Part shown: in pieces, positions 24,760 to 34,149 of the stretch
Layout of the letters: the number at the start of each line of letters is the position of its first letter
How positions within the stretch are numbered: position 1 is the stretch's first letter
Position numbers and translations under genes: made by a program
Notes under the pieces: generated by a model
What the model was told of the DNA's origin: nothing
Seen by the model: the letters and a program-made list of their open reading frames with translations, nothing else
Database searches by the model: none
DNA from: UBA2653 sp964572685
GTDB lineage: Bacteria; Pseudomonadota; Gammaproteobacteria; Legionellales; Legionellaceae
Assembly (NCBI GenBank): GCA_964572685.1
Contig: CAZNFJ010000010.1
Span: 1-50,025 of the forward strand
DNA length: 50,025 bases
Reading direction: 5' to 3'

Positions 24760-26685
24760 ATGTCAGATATTATTGGTATCGATTTAGGAACCACCAACTC
24801 ATGTGTGGCGGTGATGGAAAGCAATGGTAAGGTGCGAGTGATCGAAAATGCTGAAGGTACTCGTACAACACCATCTATTGTCGCTTATACTGCTGAAGGT
24901 GAAATTTTAGTTGGACAAGCAGCAAAACGTCAGGCGGTAACCAACCCTGATAATACTTTATTTGCAATTAAACGTCTCATTGGACGTCGTTTTGATGATG
25001 CTATTGTTCAAAAAGACATAAAAATGGTGCCTTATAAAATTGTCAAAGCAAGCAATGGTGATGCTTGGGTGGAAGTTAAAGGCGATAAAAAAGCACCTCC
25101 TCAAGTTTCTGCTGAAGTATTGCGTAAAATGAAAGAAACTGCAGAATCTTATCTGGGTCGTGAAGTTAAAGAAGCGGTGATTACAGTTCCTGCTTATTTC
25201 AATGACTCTCAACGTCAAGCGACTAAAGATGCAGGTCGAATCGCAGGTCTTGAAGTCAAACGTATTATCAATGAACCCACCGCAGCAGCGCTCGCTTATG
25301 GTATGGATAAAAATCGTGGTGATTCTGTGATTGCTGTCTATGACTTAGGTGGAGGTACATTTGATATTTCTATTATTGAAATTGCAGAAGTAGATGGCGA
25401 ACACCAATTTGAAGTATTGGCAACTAATGGCGATACTTTCTTAGGTGGTGAAGATTTTGACTTAACACTTATTGAATATCTAGTCGCTGAGTTTAAAAAA
25501 GATACCGGGATTGATTTACACAATGATCCTCTTGCCTTACAGCGTTTAAAAGAAGCCGCAGAAAAAGCAAAAATTGAATTATCTTCTGCACAACAAACCG
25601 ATGTGAATCTGCCTTATATTACCGCAGATGCCTCTGGCCCAAAACATATGAACATCAAATTAACTCGAGCAAAATTAGAGTCTTTGGTGGAAGGATTGGT
25701 TCAAAGAACATTAGTTCCTTTAAAAACAGCTCTGAAAGATGCGGGTAAAACTGTATCTCAAATCAATGATGTGATTTTGGTGGGTGGACAAACTCGTATG
25801 CCATTGGTTCAAAAAGTAGTTGAAGAATTCTTTGGTAAAGAACCTAGAAAAGATGTGAATCCTGATGAAGCTGTCGCAGTTGGCGCTGCAATTCAAGCAG
25901 CGGTTTTATCCGGTGATGTGAAAGACATTTTATTATTGGACGTGACACCATTATCTTTAGGTATTGAAACCTTAGGTGGCGTGATGACCAAGCTCATAGA
26001 AAAAAACACCACTATCCCAACCAAGGCACAACAAGTCTTTTCAACCGCGGATGACAATCAAACAGCCGTGACTGTACATGTTTTACAAGGTGAACGTGAA
26101 CAAGCCTCAGCAAACAAATCTTTAGGCCGATTTGATTTAACTGATTTGCCTGCATCACCTCGTGGCGTTCCGCAAATTGAAGTAATTTTTGATATTGATG
26201 CCAATGGTATTTTGAATGTCTCTGCAAAAGACAAAGCAACCGGCAAGGCTCAATCGATTGTTATCAAGGCATCCAGTGGCTTGAGCGAAGATGAAGTACA
26301 GGCCATGATTGATGATGCGCAATCACATGCAGAAGAAGATAAAAAATTCAAGGAAATGATTGAATTGCGCAACAAAGCCGATAGTATGATCCACAATGCA
26401 GAAAAATCATTAAAAGATTTAGATGCAGAACTGACGGCTGATGAAAAAACCAATATTGAAACAGCCATTGTTGAATGCCGTGAAGCTATCAAAGGTTCAG
26501 ATCAAGCTTTGATTGAAGAAAAATTAAATGCTTTAACGGAAGTATCCTCTAAAATGGCAGAACGAATTTATGCAAAACAAGCTCAGCCTGGTGAAGCTCC
26601 TGCTCAACAAGCTGATGCAGAGCAAAAGACAGATGATACTGTTCTTGATGCAGAATTCGAAGAAGTAAAGGATGATAAAAAGTAA
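24760..26685 (+). CDS. dnaK: Chaperone DnaK (Hsp70)
   Basis: The ATP-driven Hsp70 chaperone. The 641-residue protein begins MSDIIGIDLGTTNSCVAVME. It has the ATPase-domain motifs VITVPAYFNDSQRQATKDAG, NEPTAAALAYG, YDLGGGTFDISI and ILVGGQTRMP. The linker DILLLDVTPLSLGIETLGG leads into the substrate-binding domain, and the lid ends in a Gln/Ala-rich tail and the EEVKDD-type acidic end. ATG 24760 is used, not an upstream in-frame ATG at 24607 that lies inside grpE, because all DnaK proteins start here and a GGAG site precedes it. dnaJ overlaps its stop by one base. Confidence 0.98.
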   Translation: MSDIIGIDLGTTNSCVAVMESNGKVRVIENAEGTRTTPSIVAYTAEGEILVGQAAKRQAVTNPDNTLFAIKRLIGRRFDDAIVQKDIKMVPYKIVKASNGDAWVEVKGDKKAPPQVSAEVLRKMKETAESYLGREVKEAVITVPAYFNDSQRQATKDAGRIAGLEVKRIINEPTAAALAYGMDKNRGDSVIAVYDLGGGTFDISIIEIAEVDGEHQFEVLATNGDTFLGGEDFDLTLIEYLVAEFKKDTGIDLHNDPLALQRLKEAAEKAKIELSSAQQTDVNLPYITADASGPKHMNIKLTRAKLESLVEGLVQRTLVPLKTALKDAGKTVSQINDVILVGGQTRMPLVQKVVEEFFGKEPRKDVNPDEAVAVGAAIQAAVLSGDVKDILLLDVTPLSLGIETLGGVMTKLIEKNTTIPTKAQQVFSTADDNQTAVTVHVLQGEREQASANKSLGRFDLTDLPASPRGVPQIEVIFDIDANGILNVSAKDKATGKAQSIVIKASSGLSEDEVQAMIDDAQSHAEEDKKFKEMIELRNKADSMIHNAEKSLKDLDAELTADEKTNIETAIVECREAIKGSDQALIEEKLNALTEVSSKMAERIYAKQAQPGEAPAQQADAEQKTDDTVLDAEFEEVKDDKK

Positions 26686-27830
26686 TGTCAACAAGAGATT
26701 TTTACGAGGTTTTAGGTGTCAGTCGCGGTGCGACTGATGCCGAAATTAAAAAAGCCTATCGCAAGCTGGCGATGAAATATCATCCCGATAGAAATCCAGA
26801 TAATAAAGAGGCTGAAGAAAAATTTAAAGAGGTACAAAAAGCCTATGAAATTTTATCTGATGCCAAGAAAAAAGCCGCTTATGATCAATTTGGTCACGCC
26901 GGCATTGACCCTAGTATGGGGGGCGGTGCCGGTCAGGGCGGATTTGGTGGTTTTGGGGATGTTTTTGAGGATATTTTTGAAAACATTTTTACTGGCGGTC
27001 AAGCTCGTTCAGGTGGTTCTCAGCGTTCTTATGCTCAAAGAGGCGCTGATTTACAAATGGGTATTGAGCTGACGCTTGAAGAGGCCTACACCGGAAAAAC
27101 GGTTGAAGTGGATGTTTATCATCAGGAAGCATGTAAAACTTGTACAGGCAGTGGTGCAAAATCAGGGACACAACCCAAAAAATGTGATACTTGTCAAGGG
27201 ATAGGACAAGTTAGAATCCAGCAAGGTTTCTTTTCCATACAACAAGCTTGTCCTGCCTGTCATGGACAAGGACAAGTCATTGTTGATAAATGTAGTGATT
27301 GCCGCGGTGAAGGCCGTATTCGCTTATCTAAAAAACTCACCGTTAAAATTCCAGCAGGAGTTGATGATGGTGATAGAATTCGTTTATCAGGAGAAGGTGA
27401 TGCAGGATTAATGGGAGGCCCTTCTGGTGATTTATATGTTCAAATTCGTGTAAAAAAACATCCAATTTTTGAACGGCATCATACTGATTTACATTGCGAG
27501 GTGCCAATTGATTTTGTGACAGCTGCTTTGGGCGGGACGATTGAAGTGCCAACCTTATCAGGACGTGTTGCTTTAAAGATTCCTGCTGAAACTCAAACCG
27601 GTAAAGTTTTTCGTTTACGCGGGAAAGGCATGAACTCAGTTAGAAGTAAATCTGAAGGTGATTTACTTTGTCGGGTTGTTTTGGAAACGCCTGTCAATTT
27701 GAATGCCAAACAAAAAGAACTTCTTCAAGAGTTTCATTTAACCCTTGGACAGTCCAATCAAAATCATACACCTAAATGGACTACTTGGTTTAATAATGTG
27801 AAAAATTTCATTGATGGTTTAAAAGATTAA
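26685..27830 (+). CDS. dnaJ: Co-chaperone DnaJ (Hsp40)
   Basis: DnaJ delivers clients to DnaK and stimulates its ATPase. The 381-residue protein has the J domain with HPD (YHPDRNPDN, around residue 33), a Gly/Phe-rich linker (about 75-110), and the zinc domain with four CxxCxGxG motifs: CKTCTGSG, CDTCQGIG, CPACHGQG and CSDCRGEG. The C-terminal client-binding domains follow. Its ATG overlaps the dnaK stop (TAATG), giving coupled translation. The last 23 bases overlap the end of the convergent glycosyltransferase gene. Confidence 0.98.
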   Translation: MSTRDFYEVLGVSRGATDAEIKKAYRKLAMKYHPDRNPDNKEAEEKFKEVQKAYEILSDAKKKAAYDQFGHAGIDPSMGGGAGQGGFGGFGDVFEDIFENIFTGGQARSGGSQRSYAQRGADLQMGIELTLEEAYTGKTVEVDVYHQEACKTCTGSGAKSGTQPKKCDTCQGIGQVRIQQGFFSIQQACPACHGQGQVIVDKCSDCRGEGRIRLSKKLTVKIPAGVDDGDRIRLSGEGDAGLMGGPSGDLYVQIRVKKHPIFERHHTDLHCEVPIDFVTAALGGTIEVPTLSGRVALKIPAETQTGKVFRLRGKGMNSVRSKSEGDLLCRVVLETPVNLNAKQKELLQEFHLTLGQSNQNHTPKWTTWFNNVKNFIDGLKD

Positions 27831-28929
27831 AATAAATGTTTGAGGTTTCTGTGGCTACCTTATCCCAATGCCACAGTTTTTCCTCATCAATTTGAGCTTG
27901 AAATGTTTCTCTGGTATTTTTGTCTAAAAAAGAATTAACCAATTTAGAAAAGTCTTGTGGACTCGTATTTAATGGACATACAATCCCCCCTCGGGATTGG
28001 GTGATGATTTCTTGAATGCCCCCTGCATCTCGAGCTATCACAGGACAGCGATGCATAATTGCTTCTGCCGTTGTGAGACCATAGGGTTCATATTTGGCAG
28101 TTGAAATAAATACATCGGCGATTTGATAAAGAGAACTTAAGTTTTTTTGAGAAATAAATTTATCAATCCAAATCATAGGTTTGCGTAAACTTTGAATCTT
28201 TGTTTTAGTGAATGCGTAGATGTTATCATCATCAGGTGAATTCAGACATAAAAGAATTTGCCATGATGCATGGATGTTTTCTAGAGATTCAAACAAAAAC
28301 TTGATATCTTTTTGTTCACTGATGCGGTTAACGATTAAAATGCTAGGTTTTTTTATATCAATGTTCCAACGTTCTAAAAATAAAAAATCAATAGGGTGAA
28401 TTTGCATTTGAGGATTGATGCCATTATAGATGACATGAATTTTATGTGCTGAAATTTCATAGGCATCGATGATGTCTTGTTTACATTGATGTGAAACGGC
28501 AATAATTCCATCGGCAAGTTGAGCTGCTCTTTTTTCTAGTTCACAAATATAGAGGTGTTTTTTTTCGCCGACTTGGTTGATTTTCCATGGCCTTTTCTTT
28601 TCAACGCTGTGAAAAGTCAAAAGGAGTTTTTTTTGATAGAGTTCTTTAAATTGCATACCTGCTTCAAAACTATACCAAGTATGACAATGAAAGATATCGA
28701 TATTCGCGTGACCTCTATAGTCTTGGTACTGAAGCTCATGAATAGAAATAATCTGTACCGAGAGAGTCGATATGGATTGCAGAGCATGAAATAAATGAGT
28801 GACATGAATCCCGGCACCGCCATAATTGGTTCTTTCGAATTCTTTAGTGACCAGTGCAATTTTCAAATTGATATTTGATAGAGGGGAATAATTTATTATG
28901 CCTTTAATTTTTTTTAAAAATCTATACAA
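27808..28929 (-). CDS. Glycosyltransferase family 4 (GT-B)
   Basis: A retaining GT-B glycosyltransferase of up to 373 residues. The N-terminal domain holds IALVTKEFERTNYGGAGIHV, with the Gly-rich donor/acceptor loop as in glycogen-synthase-like enzymes, and FHCHTWYS. The C-terminal domain has KPSILIVNRISEQKD and FISTAKYEPYGLTTAEAIMH, the Glu-x7-Glu motif of GT4. Sugar donor and acceptor cannot be told. There is no ATG; TTG at 28929 is the longest start, and a TTG about 60 bases further in (LKIALV) is equally possible because neither has a good ribosome site. It is divergent from metK. Confidence 0.85.
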   Translation of the reverse strand: MYRFLKKIKGIINYSPLSNINLKIALVTKEFERTNYGGAGIHVTHLFHALQSISTLSVQIISIHELQYQDYRGHANIDIFHCHTWYSFEAGMQFKELYQKKLLLTFHSVEKKRPWKINQVGEKKHLYICELEKRAAQLADGIIAVSHQCKQDIIDAYEISAHKIHVIYNGINPQMQIHPIDFLFLERWNIDIKKPSILIVNRISEQKDIKFLFESLENIHASWQILLCLNSPDDDNIYAFTKTKIQSLRKPMIWIDKFISQKNLSSLYQIADVFISTAKYEPYGLTTAEAIMHRCPVIARDAGGIQEIITQSRGGIVCPLNTSPQDFSKLVNSFLDKNTRETFQAQIDEEKLWHWDKVATETSNIYFNLLNHQ

Positions 28930-28979
28930 TAGTGAAGATTTTTAATTTAATTTAGTTTTTTTGTCTTGAAGGAGTCACA

Positions 28980-30134
28980 ATGACGCATACTCAAATATTT
29001 ACTTCTGAGTCGGTTACGGAAGGCCATCCAGATAAAATCGCCGATCAAATTTCCGATGCCATTCTTGATGCGATTATCACACAAGATCCTTATGCACGTG
29101 TAGCTTGTGAAACTTTAGTTAAAACAGGTATGGTTTTTGTGGGTGGTGAAGTCACAACAAAAGCATGGGTTGATGTTGAAGACATTGCTCGTCATGTGAT
29201 CAAAGATATCGGCTACAATAGTTCTGAAATGGGCTTTGACTGGGCATCTTGCGCGGTTTTAACCGCCATCGGAAAACAGTCTCCCGATATCGCACAAGGT
29301 GTGGATGCCAATGAGGCCTCTGGTGGTCAAATGGGCGCAGGCGATCAGGGTATGATGTTTGGTTATGCGACACGTGAAACCGATGTTTTGATGCCAGCTC
29401 CTATTGCTTATGCGCATAGATTGGCTGAACGTCAAGCTCATCTTCGTAAAGATAAAGTGTTACCCTGGTTGCGTCCAGATGGAAAATGTCAGTTGACTTT
29501 CATTTATGAAAATGGAAAGCCAGTTGGTATCGATACTGTGGTATTCTCCACGCAACACGCACCTGAGATTAGACATCAAGACTTGGTGGAGGGGGTTATT
29601 GAAGAAATCGTCAAGCCCGTTTTACCGGAAGAATGGTTAAGCAATCAAACACGTTATTTTATTAATCCAACAGGACGATTTGTGATTGGTGGTCCTTTAG
29701 GAGATTGTGGTTTAACAGGACGTAAAATTATTGTTGATACCTATGGTGGCATGGCGCGTCATGGTGGTGGTTGTTTCTCAGGGAAAGATCCTTCGAAAGT
29801 AGATCGTTCTGCTGCTTATGCTGCACGCTATGTGGCAAAAAACTTGGTTGCCGCCGGATTAATGGATAAGTGTGAGATACAATTATCCTACGCAATTGGT
29901 ATTCCGGAACCCGTGTCTATTTATGTAGAAACGTTTGGTACGGGACGACTCCATGAAAAAGAATTGATTCAGTTGATTCAGCAAAATTTTGATTTGACCC
30001 CGCAAGGCATTATCAATCAATTACAATTATTAAGACCTATTTATCAGGCAACAGCGGCTTATGGTCATTTTGGACGTGCTGAGTTTCCGTGGGAAAAAAC
30101 TGATAAAGCGAGTATTCTAGCGAAAGCACTATAA
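28980..30134 (+). CDS. metK: S-adenosylmethionine synthetase
   Basis: MetK makes S-adenosylmethionine from methionine and ATP. The 384-residue protein has FTSESVTEGHPDKIADQISD at the start, GAGDQGMMFGYA around residue 118, TGRFVIGGPLGDCGLTGRK, and GGGCFSGKDPSKVDRSAAYA, all with catalytic residues. A GAAGGAG ribosome site precedes the ATG. The 50-base gap to the divergent glycosyltransferase is too short for a SAM riboswitch. ahcY follows after 25 bases, so synthesis of SAM and removal of its by-product are co-transcribed. Confidence 0.98.
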   Translation: MTHTQIFTSESVTEGHPDKIADQISDAILDAIITQDPYARVACETLVKTGMVFVGGEVTTKAWVDVEDIARHVIKDIGYNSSEMGFDWASCAVLTAIGKQSPDIAQGVDANEASGGQMGAGDQGMMFGYATRETDVLMPAPIAYAHRLAERQAHLRKDKVLPWLRPDGKCQLTFIYENGKPVGIDTVVFSTQHAPEIRHQDLVEGVIEEIVKPVLPEEWLSNQTRYFINPTGRFVIGGPLGDCGLTGRKIIVDTYGGMARHGGGCFSGKDPSKVDRSAAYAARYVAKNLVAAGLMDKCEIQLSYAIGIPEPVSIYVETFGTGRLHEKELIQLIQQNFDLTPQGIINQLQLLRPIYQATAAYGHFGRAEFPWEKTDKASILAKAL

Positions 30135-30159
30135 TTCCACACACAAGGAGCCTGACGAT

Positions 30160-31461
30160 ATGGATATCGTTCAAGAAGTTGATTACAGGGTAGCAGATCT
30201 TGGTTTGGCCCCATGGGGTCGCCAAGAGATTCAAATGGCGGAAGTCGAAATGCCGGGATTGATGGCGATTCGTCATCAATATGGTCCTTCAAAGCCTTTG
30301 AATGGCGCGCGTATTTCAGGTTGTTTACATATGACTATTCAGACCGCCGTGCTAATTGAAACATTGATTGAATTGGGCGCATCTGTTCGTTGGGCTTCTT
30401 GTAATATTTTTTCAACTCAAGATCATGCCGCTGCAGCATTAGCGGAAAAAGGTATTCCTATTTTTGCGTGGAAAGGTGAATCAGAGTCAGATTATTGGTG
30501 GTGTGTAGAACAAACATTAAAAGGTCTAAATAATTGGCGCCCCAATCTACTATTGGATGACGGTGGAGATTTGACCAATATCGTTCATCAAAAATATCCT
30601 GAATTACTAGAAAATATTTTGGGATTGTCTGAAGAAACCACGACCGGTGTTGCTCGATTAATCGATATGGCGAAAAAGAGAGAACTCAAGGTGCCTGCAT
30701 TTAATGTCAATGATTCGGTGACCAAATCTAAATTTGATAATCTTTATGGTTGTCGAGAATCATTTTTAGATGGCTTGAAACGCGCAACCGATGTTATGGT
30801 TGCCGGAAAAATGGCCTTAGTACTTGGGTTTGGAGATGTGGGTAAGGGATGCGCTCAAGCACTGCGTGGTCAAGGTGCAACCGTTTATGTTGCTGAAGTT
30901 GATCCGATTTGTGCATTACAGGCGGCGATGGAAGGCTATCGGGTGGTGCGCGTTGAAGATGTGGTGAGCGATATTGATATTGTGGTGACGGCAACTGGTA
31001 ATATTCGTGTTATTACCCTTGAACATATGAAAAAAATGAAACATTTGGCCATTGTCTGCAATATTGGTCATTTTGATTCAGAAATTGATGTTGATGCGCT
31101 CCGAGGATTCCCCTGGACGCCGGTAAAACCACAAGTGGATTTGGTGCATTTAGGACCTCATAAGCAACTGATTTTATTAGCAGAAGGTCGCTTGATGAAT
31201 TTAGGTTGTGCTACGGGACATCCGAGTTTTGTGATGTCTGCGTCCTTTACAAATCAAGTATTGGCGCAAATGGAGTTATTCCAGAATGCTAAACGTTATC
31301 AGGCACAAGTTTATGTGTTGCCTAAACAATTAGATGAAGAAGTGGCAAGGTTACATTTAGAAAAAATTGGTGCTAAACTAACTGTTCTGACTAAAGAACA
31401 ATCTCAATATTTGGGTGTGAGCATTGACGGGCCTTATAAAACTGAAACTTATCGTTATTAA
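30160..31461 (+). CDS. ahcY: Adenosylhomocysteinase
   Basis: AhcY splits S-adenosylhomocysteine into adenosine and homocysteine, relieving product inhibition of methyltransferases. The 433-residue protein has RISGCLHMTIQTAVLIETL, the NAD-binding VLGFGDVGKGCAQALRG near residue 220, VNDSVTKSKFDNLYGCRES with the active-site Lys and Asp, and the C-terminal PYKTETYRY, where the terminal Lys/Tyr contact NAD of the neighbouring subunit. It follows metK by 25 bases with an AAGGAG ribosome site. Confidence 0.97.
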   Translation: MDIVQEVDYRVADLGLAPWGRQEIQMAEVEMPGLMAIRHQYGPSKPLNGARISGCLHMTIQTAVLIETLIELGASVRWASCNIFSTQDHAAAALAEKGIPIFAWKGESESDYWWCVEQTLKGLNNWRPNLLLDDGGDLTNIVHQKYPELLENILGLSEETTTGVARLIDMAKKRELKVPAFNVNDSVTKSKFDNLYGCRESFLDGLKRATDVMVAGKMALVLGFGDVGKGCAQALRGQGATVYVAEVDPICALQAAMEGYRVVRVEDVVSDIDIVVTATGNIRVITLEHMKKMKHLAIVCNIGHFDSEIDVDALRGFPWTPVKPQVDLVHLGPHKQLILLAEGRLMNLGCATGHPSFVMSASFTNQVLAQMELFQNAKRYQAQVYVLPKQLDEEVARLHLEKIGAKLTVLTKEQSQYLGVSIDGPYKTETYRY

Positions 31462-31487
31462 ATTAATAAAAATAATGATATTTCAAT

Positions 31488-31516
31488 TTCGGCATCTGAA
31501 AAATCTATGCTACAAT
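31488..31516 (+). promoter_or_regulatory. Putative promoter of the acyl-chain cluster
   Basis: TTCGGC at 31488-31493, a 17-base spacer, and TACAAT at 31511-31516 preceded by TGC (extended -10). It overlaps the earlier in-frame ATG at 31507, supporting ATG 31549 as the start of the carrier-protein gene. Confidence 0.5.
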
Positions 31517-31548
31517 TTCGCCCAAATCATTTAAAAGGGTCTGAAGAT

Positions 31549-31962
31549 ATGAATAATCAAGAAATTTTTAATAAAGTCAAAGAAATTATCATCGATGTCT
31601 TAGTGATTGACGAAGACAAAGTTCAGTCTAGCAGTCGCTTAATTGCCGATCTGGGCGCTGAATCTATTGATTTTTTAGATTTGGTTTTCCAATTAGAAAA
31701 AGAATTTGGTATTAAAATTCCACGCGGCCAATTGGAAAAGAATGCTCGCGGAGATCTTTCTGAAGCTGAATTTGAACAAAATGGTGTTTTAACTGAAAAA
31801 GGATTGGTCGCTTTAAAAAATTATTTGAGTGAAGTACCACAAGAATACTTTAAAGCAAGCATGAAAACCAATGAGATACCAACTTTATTTACTGTCGAAA
31901 CTTTTTGTAAATTGGTTGATTCTGCATTAAAAGCTAAAGCTGAAGCCACAACTGCATCATAG
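31549..31962 (+). CDS. Acyl carrier protein, AcpXL-like with C-terminal extension
   Basis: A 137-residue acyl carrier protein. The phosphopantetheine site is Ser in DLGAESIDFLDLVFQLE, followed by FGIKIPRGQ as in AcpXL, the carrier used in rhizobia to build the 27-hydroxyoctacosanoyl chain of lipid A. AcpXL is about 92 residues; here an acidic insertion and the tail (EYFKASMKTNEIPTLFTVE, then an Ala-rich end) add some 45 residues. Dehydratase-like, two ketosynthase-like and LpxL-like genes follow, the same kind of set as rhizobial acpXL-fabZ-fabF-fabF-lpxXL. Legionella lipid A does carry C28-type chains, which fits. Start ATG 31549 has an AAAGGG ribosome site. Confidence 0.8.
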   Translation: MNNQEIFNKVKEIIIDVLVIDEDKVQSSSRLIADLGAESIDFLDLVFQLEKEFGIKIPRGQLEKNARGDLSEAEFEQNGVLTEKGLVALKNYLSEVPQEYFKASMKTNEIPTLFTVETFCKLVDSALKAKAEATTAS

Positions 31963-31969
31963 TTTTGGA

Positions 31970-32884
31970 ATGTCTATGCGTTTTTTATTTGTTGATCAAA
32001 TCCTCAACCGCGAACATCCTAATAAAATCACAGGTGTAAAGCACATTACACCTGAGGATTCATTTTTATGTAAAATTCCTGAAAGTGACCAGTATTGTTT
32101 TATTCCTACTTTAGTAGGAGAGACCGTCGGCCAATTAGCAGCCTGGCATATCATGCAACAGAATAATTTTACCTTACGGCCGGTCGCAGGGGTGGTTGCA
32201 GAGGCGATTTTACATCAACCAGCTTATGTCGGACAAACATTGTTACTGGAATGTGAAATTGTTTCTCATGATGAAGTTGCGGTCGAGTATCATGGTCATG
32301 CGAGTGTGAATGGTGAATTGGTATTTAGTGTCAATGGTGCCATTGGTCCGATGTTGCCGATGGAACAATTTATTGATAAAAAATCCGTACAACAACAATT
32401 TTTAGAAATTGATCGACCTGGGACCTTGGAAGATTTGCTTTTTTATCCAGCAGATTCAGTTATAGCAGCTGCTGAGTGTCAGGAATACCTGATGCAATTT
32501 GATAAAGTTTATGACATCCATCCGAAAAAATCTTGCAAAGCATTCAAAAAGATTAGTCGAAGTTCGCTCTATTTTGCTGATCATTTCCCCAATAAGCCCG
32601 TATTACCATTGACTGTGTTGCTGGAATGTAAACGCCGATTGGCACAAGATTTTTTATTTGCTTCTGAGTGGTTTTCCAAATATCGGTTGTTGCGAATGGA
32701 AAAAATCAAAATGAGCGATTTTGTTCAACCTGGAGATGTGATTCAAACGGAATTAATGGTTAAGAAAATTTCTTCAGATCAATTGATTTTACACTTAAGA
32801 ACTTTTTTACCAAATAAACGCATTTGCGTTGTTGATTTGGTCTATCAGGCGGAGGGTTCATGCAGCAACGTCGTGTCGCCGTGA
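31970..32884 (+). CDS. Double hot-dog 3-hydroxyacyl-ACP dehydratase-like protein
   Basis: A 304-residue protein with two hot-dog domains in tandem. The second (about 165-300) has the FabZ/FabA catalytic pattern: His in YFADHFPNKPVLPLTVLLE, with the matching acidic residue in LLECK. The first (about 10-140) has the fold signature VGETVGQLAAW, but its HFPG segment reads KIPESDQYCF, so the catalytic His is missing. This suggests one active and one structural half. It probably dehydrates 3-hydroxyacyl groups on the neighbouring carrier protein during very-long-chain elongation. It starts eight bases after the carrier gene and overlaps the next gene by 25 bases. Confidence 0.8.
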   Translation: MSMRFLFVDQILNREHPNKITGVKHITPEDSFLCKIPESDQYCFIPTLVGETVGQLAAWHIMQQNNFTLRPVAGVVAEAILHQPAYVGQTLLLECEIVSHDEVAVEYHGHASVNGELVFSVNGAIGPMLPMEQFIDKKSVQQQFLEIDRPGTLEDLLFYPADSVIAAAECQEYLMQFDKVYDIHPKKSCKAFKKISRSSLYFADHFPNKPVLPLTVLLECKRRLAQDFLFASEWFSKYRLLRMEKIKMSDFVQPGDVIQTELMVKKISSDQLILHLRTFLPNKRICVVDLVYQAEGSCSNVVSP

Positions 32885-34149
32885 CTGGCTTAGGGGCAAT
32901 TTGTCCTATTGGAAATAATATCCAAGAAATGTGGGAAAATTTAATGGCAGGTGTTTGTGGAATAGCTGAAATTCAGCAATTTGACGCCAGTGCGTTTCCA
33001 ACACGCATCGCCGCTGAGGTTAAGAATTTTAGGCCCACTTATCCAAATGCTCAAAAATTACAGCGTATTTTATTGGGTTTTACATCTTTTGCGATGCAAG
33101 CTGCACATGAAGCGTTTCAAGACGCCGGTTTTCAAGTCGTTGATGCCAAACGATTTGGAATCGTAGCCGGATGTGGCATGATGACCGCTGAATTTGATTA
33201 TTTACAACGTTTTGAGCAAGTGGTTTGTCAAGATGGTGATATTCATTGGAACCGACTGCAAGAAGAAAAATTAAATTTTTATCAGCAACAAGATTTTGCT
33301 AAAACCACCTCCAATGCGGGATTGTCGGCTTTGATACAAGCTTTTGGTGCCAAAGGTTATGCAACCGCTGTTCACACGGCATGCGCATCCAGTGGTCAGG
33401 CCTTGGGATTGGCTCTACAAGCCATTCGTCGAGGTGAGGCTGATCAAATTTTAGCAGGTGGGTTTGATTCTATGATTCATCCTTTAGGTTTATCCAGCTT
33501 TTGTTTATTGGGAGCCTTGTCTAAGGACAATGATAATCCGCATCACGCCAGTCGTCCTTTTGATGGCACTCGCCAAGGTTTTGTTTTGGGCGAGGGAGCT
33601 GCTTTTTTAATGCTTGAAGAATGGGAAAGTGCCAAGGCTAGAGGTGCGAAGATTTATGCTGAATTAGCAGGCGAAGGCAATAGTTTAAGTGCTTATCGAA
33701 TTACTGATTCACATCCCAATGGAGATGGTGCCATTCAAGCCATTGAACAAGCCTTACGCGATGGTGGTGTAAGCTATCATGACGTGGATTATATCAATGC
33801 GCATGGCACATCAACCAAAATGAATGATTTAAGTGAAACCAATGCGATTAAGGCCGTCTTTGGAGAGCGCGCTTATCAAATTCCTGTGAGTTCTACCAAA
33901 GGGCAAACCGGACATTTGATTGCTGCGGCAGGAGCGCTAGAAGCGGTAATTACTGTCAAAGCGATCAAAGAAGCGATGGCACCAATGACCGCACATTTGA
34001 CCACACCCGATCCTGATTGTGATTTGGACTATGTGACTGATGGCCCTCGAGAAAAAGCCATTGGGGTGGCATTAAGTAATTCTTTCGGATTTGGTGGATC
34101 AAATAGTTGCTTGCTCTTTAAGCACCCAGCTTGGAGAAAATATTCATGA
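32860..34149 (+). CDS. 3-oxoacyl-ACP synthase II, FabF type
   Basis: A 429-residue condensing enzyme of the KAS II family. The Cys-His-His triad is complete: Cys in VHTACASSGQAL, His in INAHGTSTKMND, and His in KGQTGHLIAAAGALE. The protein begins RRVAVTGLGAICPIG and ends FGFGGSNSCLLFK, both typical. In this cluster it is the catalytic half of the elongation machinery for long lipid A chains. The start overlaps the dehydratase gene, and its TGA overlaps the ATG of the next ketosynthase-like gene. Confidence 0.9.
   Translation: MQQRRVAVTGLGAICPIGNNIQEMWENLMAGVCGIAEIQQFDASAFPTRIAAEVKNFRPTYPNAQKLQRILLGFTSFAMQAAHEAFQDAGFQVVDAKRFGIVAGCGMMTAEFDYLQRFEQVVCQDGDIHWNRLQEEKLNFYQQQDFAKTTSNAGLSALIQAFGAKGYATAVHTACASSGQALGLALQAIRRGEADQILAGGFDSMIHPLGLSSFCLLGALSKDNDNPHHASRPFDGTRQGFVLGEGAAFLMLEEWESAKARGAKIYAELAGEGNSLSAYRITDSHPNGDGAIQAIEQALRDGGVSYHDVDYINAHGTSTKMNDLSETNAIKAVFGERAYQIPVSSTKGQTGHLIAAAGALEAVITVKAIKEAMAPMTAHLTTPDPDCDLDYVTDGPREKAIGVALSNSFGFGGSNSCLLFKHPAWRKYS

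Noticed and set aside
28930..28979. SAM riboswitch before metK
   Set aside because: The gap is only 50 bases, too short for any SAM riboswitch class I know, and shows no suitable stem.
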